In this document: piece by piece, positions 1 through 8,249 of the stretch
Layout of the letters: each line of letters opens with the position of its first letter
Numbering within the stretch: the stretch's first letter is position 1
Assembly: GCA_023415915.1 (NCBI GenBank)
Contig: JAEZIZ010000068.1
Span: 1-41,297, forward strand
DNA: 41,297 bases
Direction: 5' to 3'
Source: Bacillota bacterium
GTDB lineage: Bacteria > Bacillota > Clostridia > Christensenellales > SZUA-584
The notes under the pieces: model-generated
The model's input: only the letters and a program-made list of their open reading frames with translations
The model's database searches: none
Told to the model about the DNA's origin: nothing
Translations under genes and position numbers: made by a program

Positions 1-415
1 ATTCAGAGGCGACCTCAATGTGACAATGACATGCGAACTCTTGCCATATCTCAATTATAGCTGGGTTGTGCGTAGATGGAAGATGTTTTCGTTTATTGTG
101 GTGCGGGTAGTGCATGATGATTCAGAAGGAACGTAGCGACTGAAGAATCTTTAGAAAACGATTTTGTTTAAGATTCCCGTCCCTTCGGTCGCTTACGTTC
201 AGAATGACATATTTAGGGCTATTTAACACTCTGACTCGATGACATAGTTATATTCTGTTAGAGGCCTCCTTGTACTCCCAAAGGGTGCATGCCCTCTTTT
301 TATACGTACATGCAAACCATGCTTTTCGGGCGGACGCAGAGGTCCGCCCCTACAATTATGAAAGAAACTTAAGTGCGCGCAAGGGCGGGCCTTTAGCCTG
401 CGTAAACGTAAAATA
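1..415. repeat. Intergenic region with REP-type and other short repeats
   Basis: I see no convincing gene here; the short open frames on both strands are repeat sequence read through. A REP-type hairpin with the CTAC foot lies at 328-353 (stem GGGCGGAC / GTCCGCCC) and a weaker one at about 379-404. Positions 170-230 carry another repeat, GATTCCCG followed by GTTCAGAATGACA and an ATTTAACACTC tail, seen again in variant form at 15318-15372. The left edge of the window cuts whatever lies further upstream. Confidence 0.6.
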
Positions 416-1036
416 TCAGCTCCACCTGTCGATATGCAGCGCTTCTTCAACGCTTACTTCTTTCTGCGGTATTATCCTGGCGTCGGGGGACTTATAGCCA
501 AACGGCAGCAATACCGCGATTTCAAGCTCTTTTGGTATTCCGAGCACTTCTTTGATTGCCGGCGTGTTGTCGGGCACCATAGTAGTGCCGAAAACGTCGT
601 CCTCCGCAAGGCTCAGCAGTATGTTCTCTATGCACGCCCACACTGCGGCGTGGCAGTTTAAATCGGCGGGCGTTCTGCTCTGCGCAAACGCCTTCTTGGG
701 CTTATAGGACACGACGAGCACTTCGGGCGCTTCCTTAAGCATCCTGTTCTGCCTGGGTATGGCGTACATATACATCTCCTGCGCGAGCTTCTCGTATTCT
801 CTTTTCAGGGCGGCTTTGGACGTTTCCGACACCTCGTCCTTCATGCCCTCCGCCGCTATTATACCGAGCCTTAGCGCGGGGTCTTTAACGAGCGTAAAAT
901 AGACCTGCTTCTGGTGGTTGTAGCTAGGGGCCTTTAAACCCGCGTACAGCGCCTTTTTTATTACCTCTTCCGGCACGGGCTTACTAAGAAAATCCCGCAC
1001 CGTCCTGCGTTTATCAACAGCTTCCATCAGTTCCAT
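416..1036 (-). CDS. Nitroreductase family protein
   Basis: This 206-residue protein belongs to the FMN-dependent nitroreductase superfamily, cytosolic homodimers that use NAD(P)H to reduce nitro compounds, quinones or flavin. The N-terminus (residues 3-13, MEAVDKRRTVR) is the usual FMN-phosphate-binding start of the family, and the APSYNHQKQ segment near residue 36 is the matching APS-x-x-N-x-Q motif. The C-terminal part (EIAVLLPFGYKSPDA) fits the family's penultimate strand. The start is supported by a GAGGA sequence 7-8 bases upstream on the minus strand. It ends this minus-strand cluster; whether it is co-transcribed with the genes upstream is uncertain because about 100 bp separate them. 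The physiological substrate cannot be read from sequence. Confidence 0.85.
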   Translation of the reverse strand: MELMEAVDKRRTVRDFLSKPVPEEVIKKALYAGLKAPSYNHQKQVYFTLVKDPALRLGIIAAEGMKDEVSETSKAALKREYEKLAQEMYMYAIPRQNRMLKEAPEVLVVSYKPKKAFAQSRTPADLNCHAAVWACIENILLSLAEDDVFGTTMVPDNTPAIKEVLGIPKELEIAVLLPFGYKSPDARIIPQKEVSVEEALHIDRWS

Positions 1037-1135
1037 AATAATTCCTCACTTAATGCAGTAAAACTTACGTCTGCTACCGTAATATGGAACGATTATAACA
1101 CACATAAAGCAATAAGGGAATATATGTTCGATGTT

Positions 1136-1927
1136 TTACTTATTATTATTATGCTTCTTATTCGTATTACGCTTAAATATGACTTTTCTGTATTCAAAAA
1201 TTGAAAATATATGCGAAAGAACGTATATAGATATAAAACCAGTAAAGTAAATTCCGGTAATATCGCCAGGGAAATCTTCAATGTTACCAGTAAAATTAAA
1301 TAAACAATAAAAGGTGAAGCCTATAAGTAAAAAAATATATATGTTCTTACTTGGGCTCCCGTTTTCTGCTAAACCGATTCTTTTAAAATATGCGCCTTTC
1401 AAAGCCGCATATTTCTTACAGTCTCTTAAAAAAATTCTATCAACTTGGAACGCTATACAGTTATTGTAGAAATTAAGATACCGAATATGGAATGCATTAT
1501 TCATATAAGCTAAGTTCTCCGAATGTTCAAACTTTGTAAAGAGCCATCGTAAGCCCAGCAACGCCCTTAATACTTTAATAAAGAGAGGGGGCAATATTAA
1601 AAATATTAAAGTATAAAAAGCGTTACGTGCTATACCAAACAAAAAAACTTTCCATCCCAAGTTCGGATCGTATTCAATTCTATTATTTAATAGCTCATAT
1701 AGAGTGCGGTATATATTAAGCAATAAAGAAAAACTATAAAAAACAATAATAAGATATGAAATAAAAAGTATAAAATCTATTATGCACTTGTGCAATGAGT
1801 ATCTCTTTTCCAAATAGAACAAACCAGTTTTACTGTCTGCGAAAATACCGGTCAGTTTATAAAACCCGTTATTTTGTATCTTGAGAAACTCTAAAAACCT
1901 TGGTTTATTAGTATTCATACTAATCAT
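1136..1927 (-). CDS. AT-rich membrane protein of unknown function
   Basis: I do not recognise this 263-residue protein. It has about four hydrophobic stretches: roughly residues 49-70, 98-118, 199-213 and 222-242, with basic, aromatic-rich segments between them and a lysine/asparagine-rich C-terminus. It is almost certainly an integral membrane protein. The start codon overlaps the stop of the TPR gene upstream in an ATGA arrangement (1924-1927), so translation of the two is probably coupled; a second possible start is the ATG nine bases further in. Base composition is clearly more AT-rich than the neighbours, with AAA, AAT and TTA codons prominent, which suggests separate ancestry. A function tied to the TPR protein is an inference from overlap only. 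Confidence 0.7.
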   Translation of the reverse strand: MISMNTNKPRFLEFLKIQNNGFYKLTGIFADSKTGLFYLEKRYSLHKCIIDFILFISYLIIVFYSFSLLLNIYRTLYELLNNRIEYDPNLGWKVFLFGIARNAFYTLIFLILPPLFIKVLRALLGLRWLFTKFEHSENLAYMNNAFHIRYLNFYNNCIAFQVDRIFLRDCKKYAALKGAYFKRIGLAENGSPSKNIYIFLLIGFTFYCLFNFTGNIEDFPGDITGIYFTGFISIYVLSHIFSIFEYRKVIFKRNTNKKHNNNK

Positions 1928-2763
1928 CCCGGTTCATCTGATCTGAGCTTTGAAATAAGCTCTTTAGCTTCTTCAACGATATACAGCTTGTTGCCGTGGA
2001 CGATGACGTACTCCAGCGCTTCCTTCGCGCGGGGTGTGTCGCCGTAATGAAGATATATTTTTGCGAGAGTGAATTTTGCGGCGGCGCGCTCGCAGTTGTT
2101 TTTTGAAGCTTCAAACAGCTCTGCAAATGCTTTTTCGGAGTAGTCGTAAACGCCGCGCGCAAGGTTGACGCCGTACTGCGCACTTAAGTGAAGCCTTTTG
2201 TATTTGTTATAATCGCGCGGGCTCAAAGCGGCTGCGGCTTTTATAAGCAGATCGAGATTTTCTTCCGCCTCGTCCGCAAGGCCGAGCTTTAAACATACCG
2301 ATATGAGATTGTTATGATATACGACGCGGGATATGTCTTTTGCACGGCCGCTGCCGGAGATGCTGAATTGCTTCAGTATTTCATAAGCCTCGCTGTATCT
2401 GCCCGCGGCGGCAAGCCCCGAGCTTAAACTGATCTGTAAATCCGGCAGCATCCGGGGCTGGTTCATGTCTTTGAATCCGGCGATTATATGCTCATAGACG
2501 CCTATATACGGCGCCGGATCGCAATCGTCAAAAAGTATGCGGCCTATACTGCCTGTCAGCGTTCGCGCATACGTCGGGACGGCAGCGTACGGCAGCGGAA
2601 TAACAATAAAGCAATACAAAAGCATTAATGCCGGATATTTGTGAAAAACGGGCAGATTATTAAAGTACAGTATATAAACAGCGCCTGCGGCTATTATCCA
2701 GCCGATCACAAGCGCTCTGAAGTGCTTATACAGGAATATTAGCGGACGGTAGTTAATATCCAT
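1924..2763 (-). CDS. Membrane-anchored TPR-repeat protein
   Basis: This 279-residue protein has two N-terminal hydrophobic segments (about residues 16-34 and 45-65) followed by a soluble helical part. From about residue 105 on, it shows TPR-like helical pairs: an LAAAGRYSEAYEIL segment near 116-129, an LKLGLADEAEENL segment near 157-169, and AAAKFTLAKIYLHYGDTPRAKEALE near 230-254, each with the A/G/Y spacing of tetratricopeptide repeats. Such proteins normally serve as scaffolds at the membrane. The next gene starts within its stop codon (ATGA), so the two form an operon and may act together. No enzymatic motif is visible. Confidence 0.75.
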   Translation of the reverse strand: MDINYRPLIFLYKHFRALVIGWIIAAGAVYILYFNNLPVFHKYPALMLLYCFIVIPLPYAAVPTYARTLTGSIGRILFDDCDPAPYIGVYEHIIAGFKDMNQPRMLPDLQISLSSGLAAAGRYSEAYEILKQFSISGSGRAKDISRVVYHNNLISVCLKLGLADEAEENLDLLIKAAAALSPRDYNKYKRLHLSAQYGVNLARGVYDYSEKAFAELFEASKNNCERAAAKFTLAKIYLHYGDTPRAKEALEYVIVHGNKLYIVEEAKELISKLRSDEPG

Positions 2764-2896
2764 ATACTTATATTAACACAACGTAAAAATAAAAGGAAAC
2801 GGTTTAACATTTCCCGGGATTTTGTGATTATTTGTCTGACTCTATTCTAATGCGCGATACTTTATGCTACATTAATGGCTGAAAAGGAGTTTTTAT

Positions 2897-4048
2897 ATGA
2901 GCAATAGTAAAGTAGCGGTAATGCAGTGCGGCTCTTATGACATCGGCGAGGTAACGGACAAGCTGAACGCTGGTGCGGAGCTTTTAGGCGGCTGGGGCAG
3001 GTGGTTTAAGCCCGGCATGAACGTGCTGTTGAAGGTGAACCTTATAGGCCCGATGCCGCCCGAATCGGCGGCGTTGACGCATCCGGAGTTTGTGCGCGCC
3101 ATAACGCGCATAATAAAGAGTTTGGGCTGCAACGTATGGATAGGCGACAGCGCCGGAGGCGCTATAGGGGGGAAGTCCCAGACGGGGAGAAGCTTTAAGG
3201 TGTCGGGGCTCGAGAACATGGCAAACGAAGAGGGCGCCGAAATAAAGAACTTCGACAAGGAAGGCGTAGTGGAGAAGGCAGGCCCGGGCGGCGGGAATAT
3301 GTACCTGGCTAAGCCGCTGTTTGAGGCGGACGCTATAATAAACCTGCCGAAGCTTAAAACGCATATGTCGGCGACATACACGGGTGCGGTGAAAAACCTG
3401 TTCGGCTGCGTGCCGGGGCAGAAGAAGGCGGAATACCACAAGAACTTCCCAACGCCGCAGGCTTTCGGCGAGGTTATATGCGGCATCAACAAGGCTGTTA
3501 AAGTAAGCCTTAACATAATGGACGGCATACTCGCCATGGACAAGCAGGGCCCGGTTACGGGTCATGTATACGAGGCGGGCAAAATACTCATAAGCGAGGA
3601 TGCGCTTGCGCTGGACGCCGTGGCGGCGTACATGGCAGGCGCGCGCATAGAGAACATACCGTTCTATACGCCGGCGGTAGAACAGCGTATAGGCGAGTGG
3701 GACCTTGGCCGCATTGAGGTATGCGGGGACTTTGACGCTCCGCCGAAGCTTGCGGGGTTCAAAATACCGCGGTCGCTTATTACAGGTCGCGGCGGCGGGC
3801 CGGCTATGAAGTTTATCGTCGATCTGATGAAGACGCGGCCGCGCATGGATCTTGGCAAGTGCAAAGGCTGCAACGTCTGCGTAGACAGCTGCCCGGTTAA
3901 GGCGATAGACAGGGAGACAAAACGCATAGACTACTCAAAGTGCATAGAGTGCATGTGCTGCCACGAATTGTGCGTCCACAAGGCGGTAAAGCTGGTGCAC
4001 GCAAACCGTTTGATGAGGCTGTTTTCCAGGCTTAAAAAAGAGGATTGA
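2897..4048 (+). CDS. DUF362 domain protein with C-terminal 2x[4Fe-4S] ferredoxin domain
   Basis: This 383-residue protein has a DUF362 domain over about residues 1-300, recognisable from the LLKVNLIGPMPPESAALTHP segment and the NLPKLKTHMSATYTGAVKN segment. A bacterial ferredoxin domain follows at the C-terminus. The first cluster motif is CKGCNVCVDSCP (Cys 323, 326, 329, 333) and the second is CIECMCCHELC (Cys 350, 353, 356, 360). Proteins of this type are common in anaerobes and are thought to take part in electron transfer or metal-centre chemistry; the exact reaction is not known. An AAAGGAG-type ribosome binding site lies 8 bases before the ATG. It stands alone, divergent from the TPR gene, and is followed by a long REP array rather than a co-directional gene. 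Confidence 0.9.
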   Translation: MSNSKVAVMQCGSYDIGEVTDKLNAGAELLGGWGRWFKPGMNVLLKVNLIGPMPPESAALTHPEFVRAITRIIKSLGCNVWIGDSAGGAIGGKSQTGRSFKVSGLENMANEEGAEIKNFDKEGVVEKAGPGGGNMYLAKPLFEADAIINLPKLKTHMSATYTGAVKNLFGCVPGQKKAEYHKNFPTPQAFGEVICGINKAVKVSLNIMDGILAMDKQGPVTGHVYEAGKILISEDALALDAVAAYMAGARIENIPFYTPAVEQRIGEWDLGRIEVCGDFDAPPKLAGFKIPRSLITGRGGGPAMKFIVDLMKTRPRMDLGKCKGCNVCVDSCPVKAIDRETKRIDYSKCIECMCCHELCVHKAVKLVHANRLMRLFSRLKKED

Positions 4049-4090
4049 CAAAAAGGACGGATGGGTCATAGTTTGCAGGATGGATATCTC

Positions 4091-4601
4091 GGGCGGTCAA
4101 AGACCGCCCCTACAATATGAAATAAACGTCACAGCGTGTAGGGGAGGGCTTCTTTATACCCCGAAGGGGTGCATGCCCTCCTGAGTTGAGTCAGAATGCG
4201 GGCGGGTGCGGAGACCCGCCCCTACGAACGGAATAGCAACATCGGCGTGTGTAGGGGAGGGCCTCTGTGCCCTACCGAAAAAGTCGGCAGGCTAGCGGGC
4301 GGGTATAACCTTTCAGGGCACACGACGGACACCCGTCCCTACGATATGAAAGAAACGTCACAGCATGTAGGGGCGACCTGTGGTTGCCCGAAATGTAAGC
4401 GAAAAAGGCGGGCGTTCAAAGAACGCTCCTACAATATGAAAGAATCTTCACAACACCGTAGGGGAGGGCCTCTGTGCCCTCCCATTATAAAGGCGGGTGT
4501 TCAAAGAACGCTCCTACAATATGAAAGAATCTTCACAACACGTAGGGGAGGGCCTCTGCGCCCTCCCATTATAAAGGCGGGCGTTCAAAGAACGCCCCTA
4601 C
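4091..4601. repeat. REP/BIME array (about 11 hairpins in alternating orientation)
   Basis: This stretch is built from G-rich hairpins with a GTAG foot (or CTAC in reverse) arranged head to head. Copies lie at about 4091-4113, 4138-4181, 4199-4225, 4251-4276, 4297-4342, 4367-4391, 4407-4433, 4458-4483, 4491-4517, 4542-4567 and 4575-4601. Between opposed copies is a conserved linker that reads AATATGAAAGAA then a short TCACAACA segment. The last two units are near-identical tandem copies with an 84-bp period. The GTAG foot plus imperfect hairpin is the architecture of REP elements, and the paired arrangement is that of BIMEs. Open frames across it are not genes. Confidence 0.85.
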
Positions 4602-4620
4602 GAATATGATGGGGCGTAAT

Positions 4621-6597
4621 TCACACCCTTATAGCGCGCAGGGAGTTGAGTATCGCGAGCAGCGCGACTCCCACGTCCGCGAACACAGCCTCCCACATGG
4701 TGGCGACGCCTCCCGCGCCGAGTATCAGCACGGCGGCTTTTACGGCCATAGCCAGCGCTATGTTCTCCACAACGATGCGCCGCGTTTTGCGCGCTATGCG
4801 TATGGCGGGCGCAAGGCGCGAAGGGTTGTCGTCCATTATCACTATGTCGGCGGCCTCTATTGCGGCGTCGGAGCCCAAAGCTCCCATTGCGACGCCAATG
4901 TCGGCGCGCGCCAATACAGGCGCGTCGTTTATGCCGTCGCCCACAAACGCGACTTTGCCGCCATCCTCCGATATCAGCTCTTCAACAAGCCTTACCTTGT
5001 CTTCGGGCAGCAGCTCTGAATAAAACGCGTCGAGCCCCAGAGCTTCCGCCACGCGCTTCGCGCTTTCCTCCCGGTCGCCCGTGAGCATGAAGGCGCGCCG
5101 TACGCCTGCCTGCCTTAAATCGGCTATAGCCTGTTTCGCGCCCGGTTTTATAGCGTCCTCCAGGTATATCGCTCCCGCGGGCTTGCCGCATAGCGCTACA
5201 TATACGGCGCTGGAGCCCGATTCGCGCACCGGTATGCTATTTGAGCCGAGCAGCGCCGCGCTGCCCGCGAGCACCTCTTTGCCGTTAATAACTGCCTTTA
5301 TGCCGCGCCCGGATATTTCCTCGTAATCCGTTATTTCCGCACTGCTTATGGTATTGCCGGAGCTTTCAAACGCCTTGGCTATAGATTTTGCTATGGGGTG
5401 CGTCGAGTTGCTCTCCGCATACGCCGCGAGCCTTAATACGTCCTGCTCCGAGAACCCTTCGTACGCCTCTATCCGCGACACGCTGAATACGCCCTCGGTG
5501 AGAGTGCCTGTTTTATCGAGCACCACCGTTTTAACGTCACGCAGCGCGTCGAGATAGTTGCCGCCCTTTACCAGCACGCCCTTGCGCGAAGCAGCGCCTA
5601 TGCCTCCGAAAAACCCTAAAGGTATCGATATGACAAGCGCGCACGGGCAGGATATGACGAGAAATATAAGCGCCCTTTCAAGCCACACGGAGAACGCTTC
5701 GCCGAGTATCAGCGGCGGCATGAGCGCTATCAGCGCCGCAGCAAGCACTACGGCGGGCGTATACACGCGCGCGAACCTGCTTATGAAGTTTTCCGCAGGC
5801 GCTTTGCGCTCGGCGGCGCGCTCCACGAGCTCGAGTATCCTTGAAACGGCGCTCTCGGAGTAGGGCTTTTCCACGCGTACTTCGAGCAAGCCGTTCTGGT
5901 TTATGAACCCCGAATAAACGGCGTCGCCTGCGGAAAGCGCTCGGGGTACGGACTCGCCCGTAAGCGCGGAAGTATCGGCATACGAGCTGCCGCTCAGCAC
6001 CACGCCGTCCAGCGGCACGCGCTCGCCCGGCTTTATTACTATAATATCGCCCGCGTTAACCTCTTCTGGCGATACCTTTATATATTCGGAGCCCTTCTTT
6101 AGATTCGCGTATTCGGGCTTTATGACCATAAGGCTTGCTATGGAGCGCCGCGAACGCCGCGCCGCAAGCGACTGGAACAACTCTCCCACCTGATAAAACA
6201 GCATCACCGCGACGGCTTCAGGGTATTCTTTAATCGCAAAAGCGCCTATAGTGGCTAAGGACATGAGAAAATTCTCGTCGAACACCTTGCCTTTGGATAC
6301 GTTTCGCGCGGCGTGCAGCAGCACGTCGCCCCCTATGACTAAGTACGCCGCAATAAACAGCGCAATGCTGTATACGGGCGGCAGGGACAGCAAAAGAGCT
6401 GCTGCGTACACGGCAGCGCCCGCGGCTAGGCGTATTATAACTGCTTTAACGCTGTCCTCGTGCGTATCGCAATGGGAGCAGCATTCAGACTGGCACTGAC
6501 GCTGTCTGTTATCGGCATGGTGCTTCTGGCCGGGCAGCAGCTCGCGTCCGCAGCCGCAGGGGCAAAGCTCGCATTTGTGTTCCAGCTTAAGTTCCAT
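4621..6597 (-). CDS. zntA: Zn/Cd/Pb-exporting P1B-type ATPase
   Basis: This 658-residue heavy-metal pump exports Zn(II), Cd(II) or Pb(II) across the cytoplasmic membrane at the cost of ATP. The hallmarks are TGES (213-216), the metal-binding CPC in TM6 (317-319), the phosphorylated Asp in DKTGT (361), the HP pair (400-401), TGDRE (506-510) and GDGINDAP (553-560). Lys620 and Asp641 have the spacing of the TM7 Lys and TM8 Asp that mark the Zn/Cd/Pb subclass and separate it from copper pumps. There is no classical HMA domain at the N-terminus. Instead the first 45 residues form a Cys/His-rich metal-binding tail (CELCPCGCG near 9-17, CQSECCSHCDTH near 35-46). AGGAGG lies just upstream of the ATG. 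It is divergent from an ArsR-type regulator whose predicted operator lies in this gene's promoter. Confidence 0.95.
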   Translation of the reverse strand: MELKLEHKCELCPCGCGRELLPGQKHHADNRQRQCQSECCSHCDTHEDSVKAVIIRLAAGAAVYAAALLLSLPPVYSIALFIAAYLVIGGDVLLHAARNVSKGKVFDENFLMSLATIGAFAIKEYPEAVAVMLFYQVGELFQSLAARRSRRSIASLMVIKPEYANLKKGSEYIKVSPEEVNAGDIIVIKPGERVPLDGVVLSGSSYADTSALTGESVPRALSAGDAVYSGFINQNGLLEVRVEKPYSESAVSRILELVERAAERKAPAENFISRFARVYTPAVVLAAALIALMPPLILGEAFSVWLERALIFLVISCPCALVISIPLGFFGGIGAASRKGVLVKGGNYLDALRDVKTVVLDKTGTLTEGVFSVSRIEAYEGFSEQDVLRLAAYAESNSTHPIAKSIAKAFESSGNTISSAEITDYEEISGRGIKAVINGKEVLAGSAALLGSNSIPVRESGSSAVYVALCGKPAGAIYLEDAIKPGAKQAIADLRQAGVRRAFMLTGDREESAKRVAEALGLDAFYSELLPEDKVRLVEELISEDGGKVAFVGDGINDAPVLARADIGVAMGALGSDAAIEAADIVIMDDNPSRLAPAIRIARKTRRIVVENIALAMAVKAAVLILGAGGVATMWEAVFADVGVALLAILNSLRAIRV

Positions 6598-6655
6598 ATA
6601 TAAGCCTCCTAGTTTATGTCTCGTAACGCGGCTTGACAGCCCTACGCGTTTCGTT

Positions 6656-6703
6656 TATCATTAATCTATAGCATATTATATACTCATATGAACAAGTATT
6701 CAA
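6656..6703. promoter_or_regulatory. Divergent zntA / arsR-type promoters with SmtB/CzrA-like operator
   Basis: A minus-strand promoter for the ATPase reads TTGAAT (6698-6703), 17-bp spacer, TATAAT (6675-6680). A plus-strand promoter for the regulator reads TTGACA (6633-6638), 17-bp spacer, TATCAT (6656-6661). The imperfect palindrome TGAACAAGTATTCA (6689-6702) matches the TGAACA-N2-TATTCA core known for ArsR/SmtB/CzrA zinc-family operators. It fills the spacer and -35 of the ATPase promoter and lies about 20-35 bases downstream of the regulator's start of transcription, so binding should repress both genes until metal is present. Confidence 0.75.
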
Positions 6704-6720
6704 GTGTTATGGAGAAAAAA

Positions 6721-7086
6721 ATGGCCGAATTTATAGAAAAGTGTGATTGCGACGTAGTACACGAAGAAACTGTGAAGCGCGTGAGAGCCGCGATGCCGCC
6801 GCTTAAGGAGCTCGACAGCCTCGCGGAGGTGTTTAAGGTGTTCGGCGACACGACGAGAATACGGATATTATGCGCGCTGATTGAGGCGGAGATGTGCGTA
6901 TGCGACATAGCAAGCCTTTTGAACATGACGCAGTCGGCGATATCGCACCAGTTAAGGCTTTTAAAGCAGGCAAGGCTCGTAAAAGGCCGCAGGGACGGCA
7001 AGATAGTATACTATTCGCTGGACGACGAGCACGTAAAAATGATATTCGACCAGGCGCTGGTGCACGCACGGGAGAACATAAGATGA
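6721..7086 (+). CDS. ArsR/SmtB-family metal-sensing repressor (CadC-like)
   Basis: This 121-residue winged-helix repressor probably senses Zn/Cd/Pb and derepresses the divergent P-type ATPase. The helix-turn-helix runs through DTTRIRILCALIEAEMCVCDIASLLNMTQ and SAISHQLRLLKQARLV. The EMCVCDIA segment is the alpha-3 metal motif of the CadC/ArsR type, and the N-terminal CDCD pair near residues 8-11 is placed like the extra N-terminal cysteines of CadC. The C-terminal DDEHV and H residues could form the alpha-5 zinc site. I chose the ATG at 6721 because GGAG (6711-6714) precedes it by six bases. The in-frame ATG at 6688 lies inside the operator palindrome and has no ribosome binding site. Confidence 0.9.
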   Translation: MAEFIEKCDCDVVHEETVKRVRAAMPPLKELDSLAEVFKVFGDTTRIRILCALIEAEMCVCDIASLLNMTQSAISHQLRLLKQARLVKGRRDGKIVYYSLDDEHVKMIFDQALVHARENIR

Positions 7087-7112
7087 TATTTTCCAAGGGA
7101 AGCGTCGCGATT

Positions 7113-7137
7113 AAAGGAGGGGAATGCCCTCCTTTTT
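7113..7137 (+). terminator. Rho-independent terminator after the arsR-type gene
   Basis: A perfect 9-bp stem AAAGGAGGG / CCCTCCTTT with a five-base loop is followed by a short run of T. The hairpin resembles the family 1 repeats, so a repeat may have been recruited as terminator. Confidence 0.75.
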
Positions 7138-7160
7138 ATGTGTAATGAAGCTTTAACGAG

Positions 7161-7690
7161 CGTAGGGGCGGTCTTTGACCGCCAGAAACGGTGTGCGTGG
7201 CGGGCGGGGATACCCTTTCAGGGCACACGGCAGAACCCCGCCCCTACGAGAAGGAAGAGGCATCATTGTGTGTAGGGGAGGGCTTCCATGCCCTCCCGTA
7301 AGTAGAAATCGGGCGGGGATACCCTTTCAGGGCACACGGTGGAACCCCGCCCCTACAAGAGAAAAGAAGCTATAATGCGTTTAGGTGTGGTTTCAGATTG
7401 TCAGAAACGACACAAGCAGGCGTCCATAGTACGCCTCTTACGACAAAAAAGAGGCTTAAATGCGCGTAGGGAGGGTTTCAATGCCCTCCCGATAGGGTAT
7501 ACGTCCTCCCGAATGGGTGCACGCCCTCCTGATATAGAAAATAAGAAAATAAATAGGTTTATATGTGGAGAGAAAACCCTGAAAATGATATAAAATCATA
7601 TTCAAATGTATAAAAAATATAAATTGATAAAAAGAGAATGGGTAAGAATCCCATATATTATGCATGTCAGATGAAAAACGCAAATAAAAA
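7161..7690. repeat. REP-type repeat cluster and AT-rich gap
   Basis: Family 1 hairpins lie at about 7161-7184, 7199-7248, 7271-7297, 7311-7358 and 7464-7490. Two are a longer variant containing ACCCTTTCAGGGCACACGG in the loop. From about 7540 to 7690 the sequence is AT-rich and I see nothing definite in it. The open frames across the repeats are not genes. Confidence 0.75.
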
Positions 7691-7724
7691 AATGCTGCCT
7701 TGTGTCCGCGGGACATAACGCAGC
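7686..7724 (-). terminator. Rho-independent terminator of the marR-type gene
   Basis: Read on the minus strand, an interrupted stem formed by GCTGC / GCAGC ends and an inner TGTCC / GGACA helix is followed by seven T residues (A 7686-7692 on the plus strand). It lies 50 bp beyond the stop codon of the MarR gene. Confidence 0.8.
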
Positions 7725-7773
7725 CAGAATGAGCGTTGCATCAAACTTGCGGAATTTTTACTGACGTAACGCG

Positions 7774-8223
7774 CTATACGGGGCAGCAGCCGCTCTTATC
7801 CATAGCTTCTATTATCATAATGAGGTCTTCGAGCACCTGGCCGCGCTTTTGCTCGGGGATCTGCGCGAAAATAAGGCCGAAATCCTCGTCAATGGCGCCG
7901 TCCAGGTCGTTATACAGCGCCTCGCCCTGATCGGTCAGCTTTATCGTAACAAAGCGCCTGTCTTCGGGGTCGGATTCGCGCGAAACAAGGCCGCGGGTAA
8001 CTAGATTGTTAACCGTGCGCGAGAGCGTGCTCGCGTCGAGCTTCATAATATGTGAAAGCTCGTTTAAGCTTATCGTACGCGTGCGCCCGATTTCAATCAG
8101 CGCATAGCATTGCGCGGGCGTTATGACGAATCCTGAAAGCTCGCTTTCCTCCATGGCGCCAAGTTTCCTCTCAAGTATGCGAATTGTCTCTCTGAACAGC
8201 TTTGAACCCTTAATATTACTCAT
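7774..8223 (-). CDS. MarR-family transcriptional regulator
   Basis: This 149-residue protein has the MarR winged-helix domain: ITPAQCYALIEIGRTRTISLNELSHIMKLDASTLSRTVNNLVTRGLV is the helix-turn-helix core, and DPEDRRFVTIKLTDQG is the wing with its DxRxxxxxLT signature. It ends in an unusual CCPV tail containing vicinal cysteines, which could be a redox or metal sensor. The ATG at 8223 (reading MSNIKG) is preferred over the upstream ATG at 8274; the GGGAGG upstream is somewhat distant, so the start is not certain. It is divergent from the P-loop NTPase gene, and a palindrome TTGCA-N3-TGCAA in the shared intergenic region probably mediates autorepression. The ligand is unknown. Confidence 0.88.
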   Translation of the reverse strand: MSNIKGSKLFRETIRILERKLGAMEESELSGFVITPAQCYALIEIGRTRTISLNELSHIMKLDASTLSRTVNNLVTRGLVSRESDPEDRRFVTIKLTDQGEALYNDLDGAIDEDFGLIFAQIPEQKRGQVLEDLIMIIEAMDKSGCCPV

Positions 8224-8249
8224 ATTTTGCCCAATTGCCTCCCGCAAGT

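Noticed and set aside
2935..3543. Long minus-strand frames opposite the DUF362 gene
   Set aside because: They are shadows of the plus-strand gene, which has the DUF362 and ferredoxin motifs and a good ribosome binding site.
4091..4601. Possible CRISPR array
   Set aside because: The repeats are imperfect hairpins of alternating orientation with nearly identical linkers; there are no unique spacers of constant length and no cas genes.
4196..4609. Long open frame on the plus strand across the REP array
   Set aside because: Its translation is repeat sequence (GGPLCP-type blocks) with no family likeness; the frame is open because of the high GC content of the hairpins.
6688..6720. Earlier ATG start for the arsR-type gene
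   Set aside because: It lies within the predicted operator and lacks a ribosome binding site, whereas GGAG sits six bases before the ATG at 6721.
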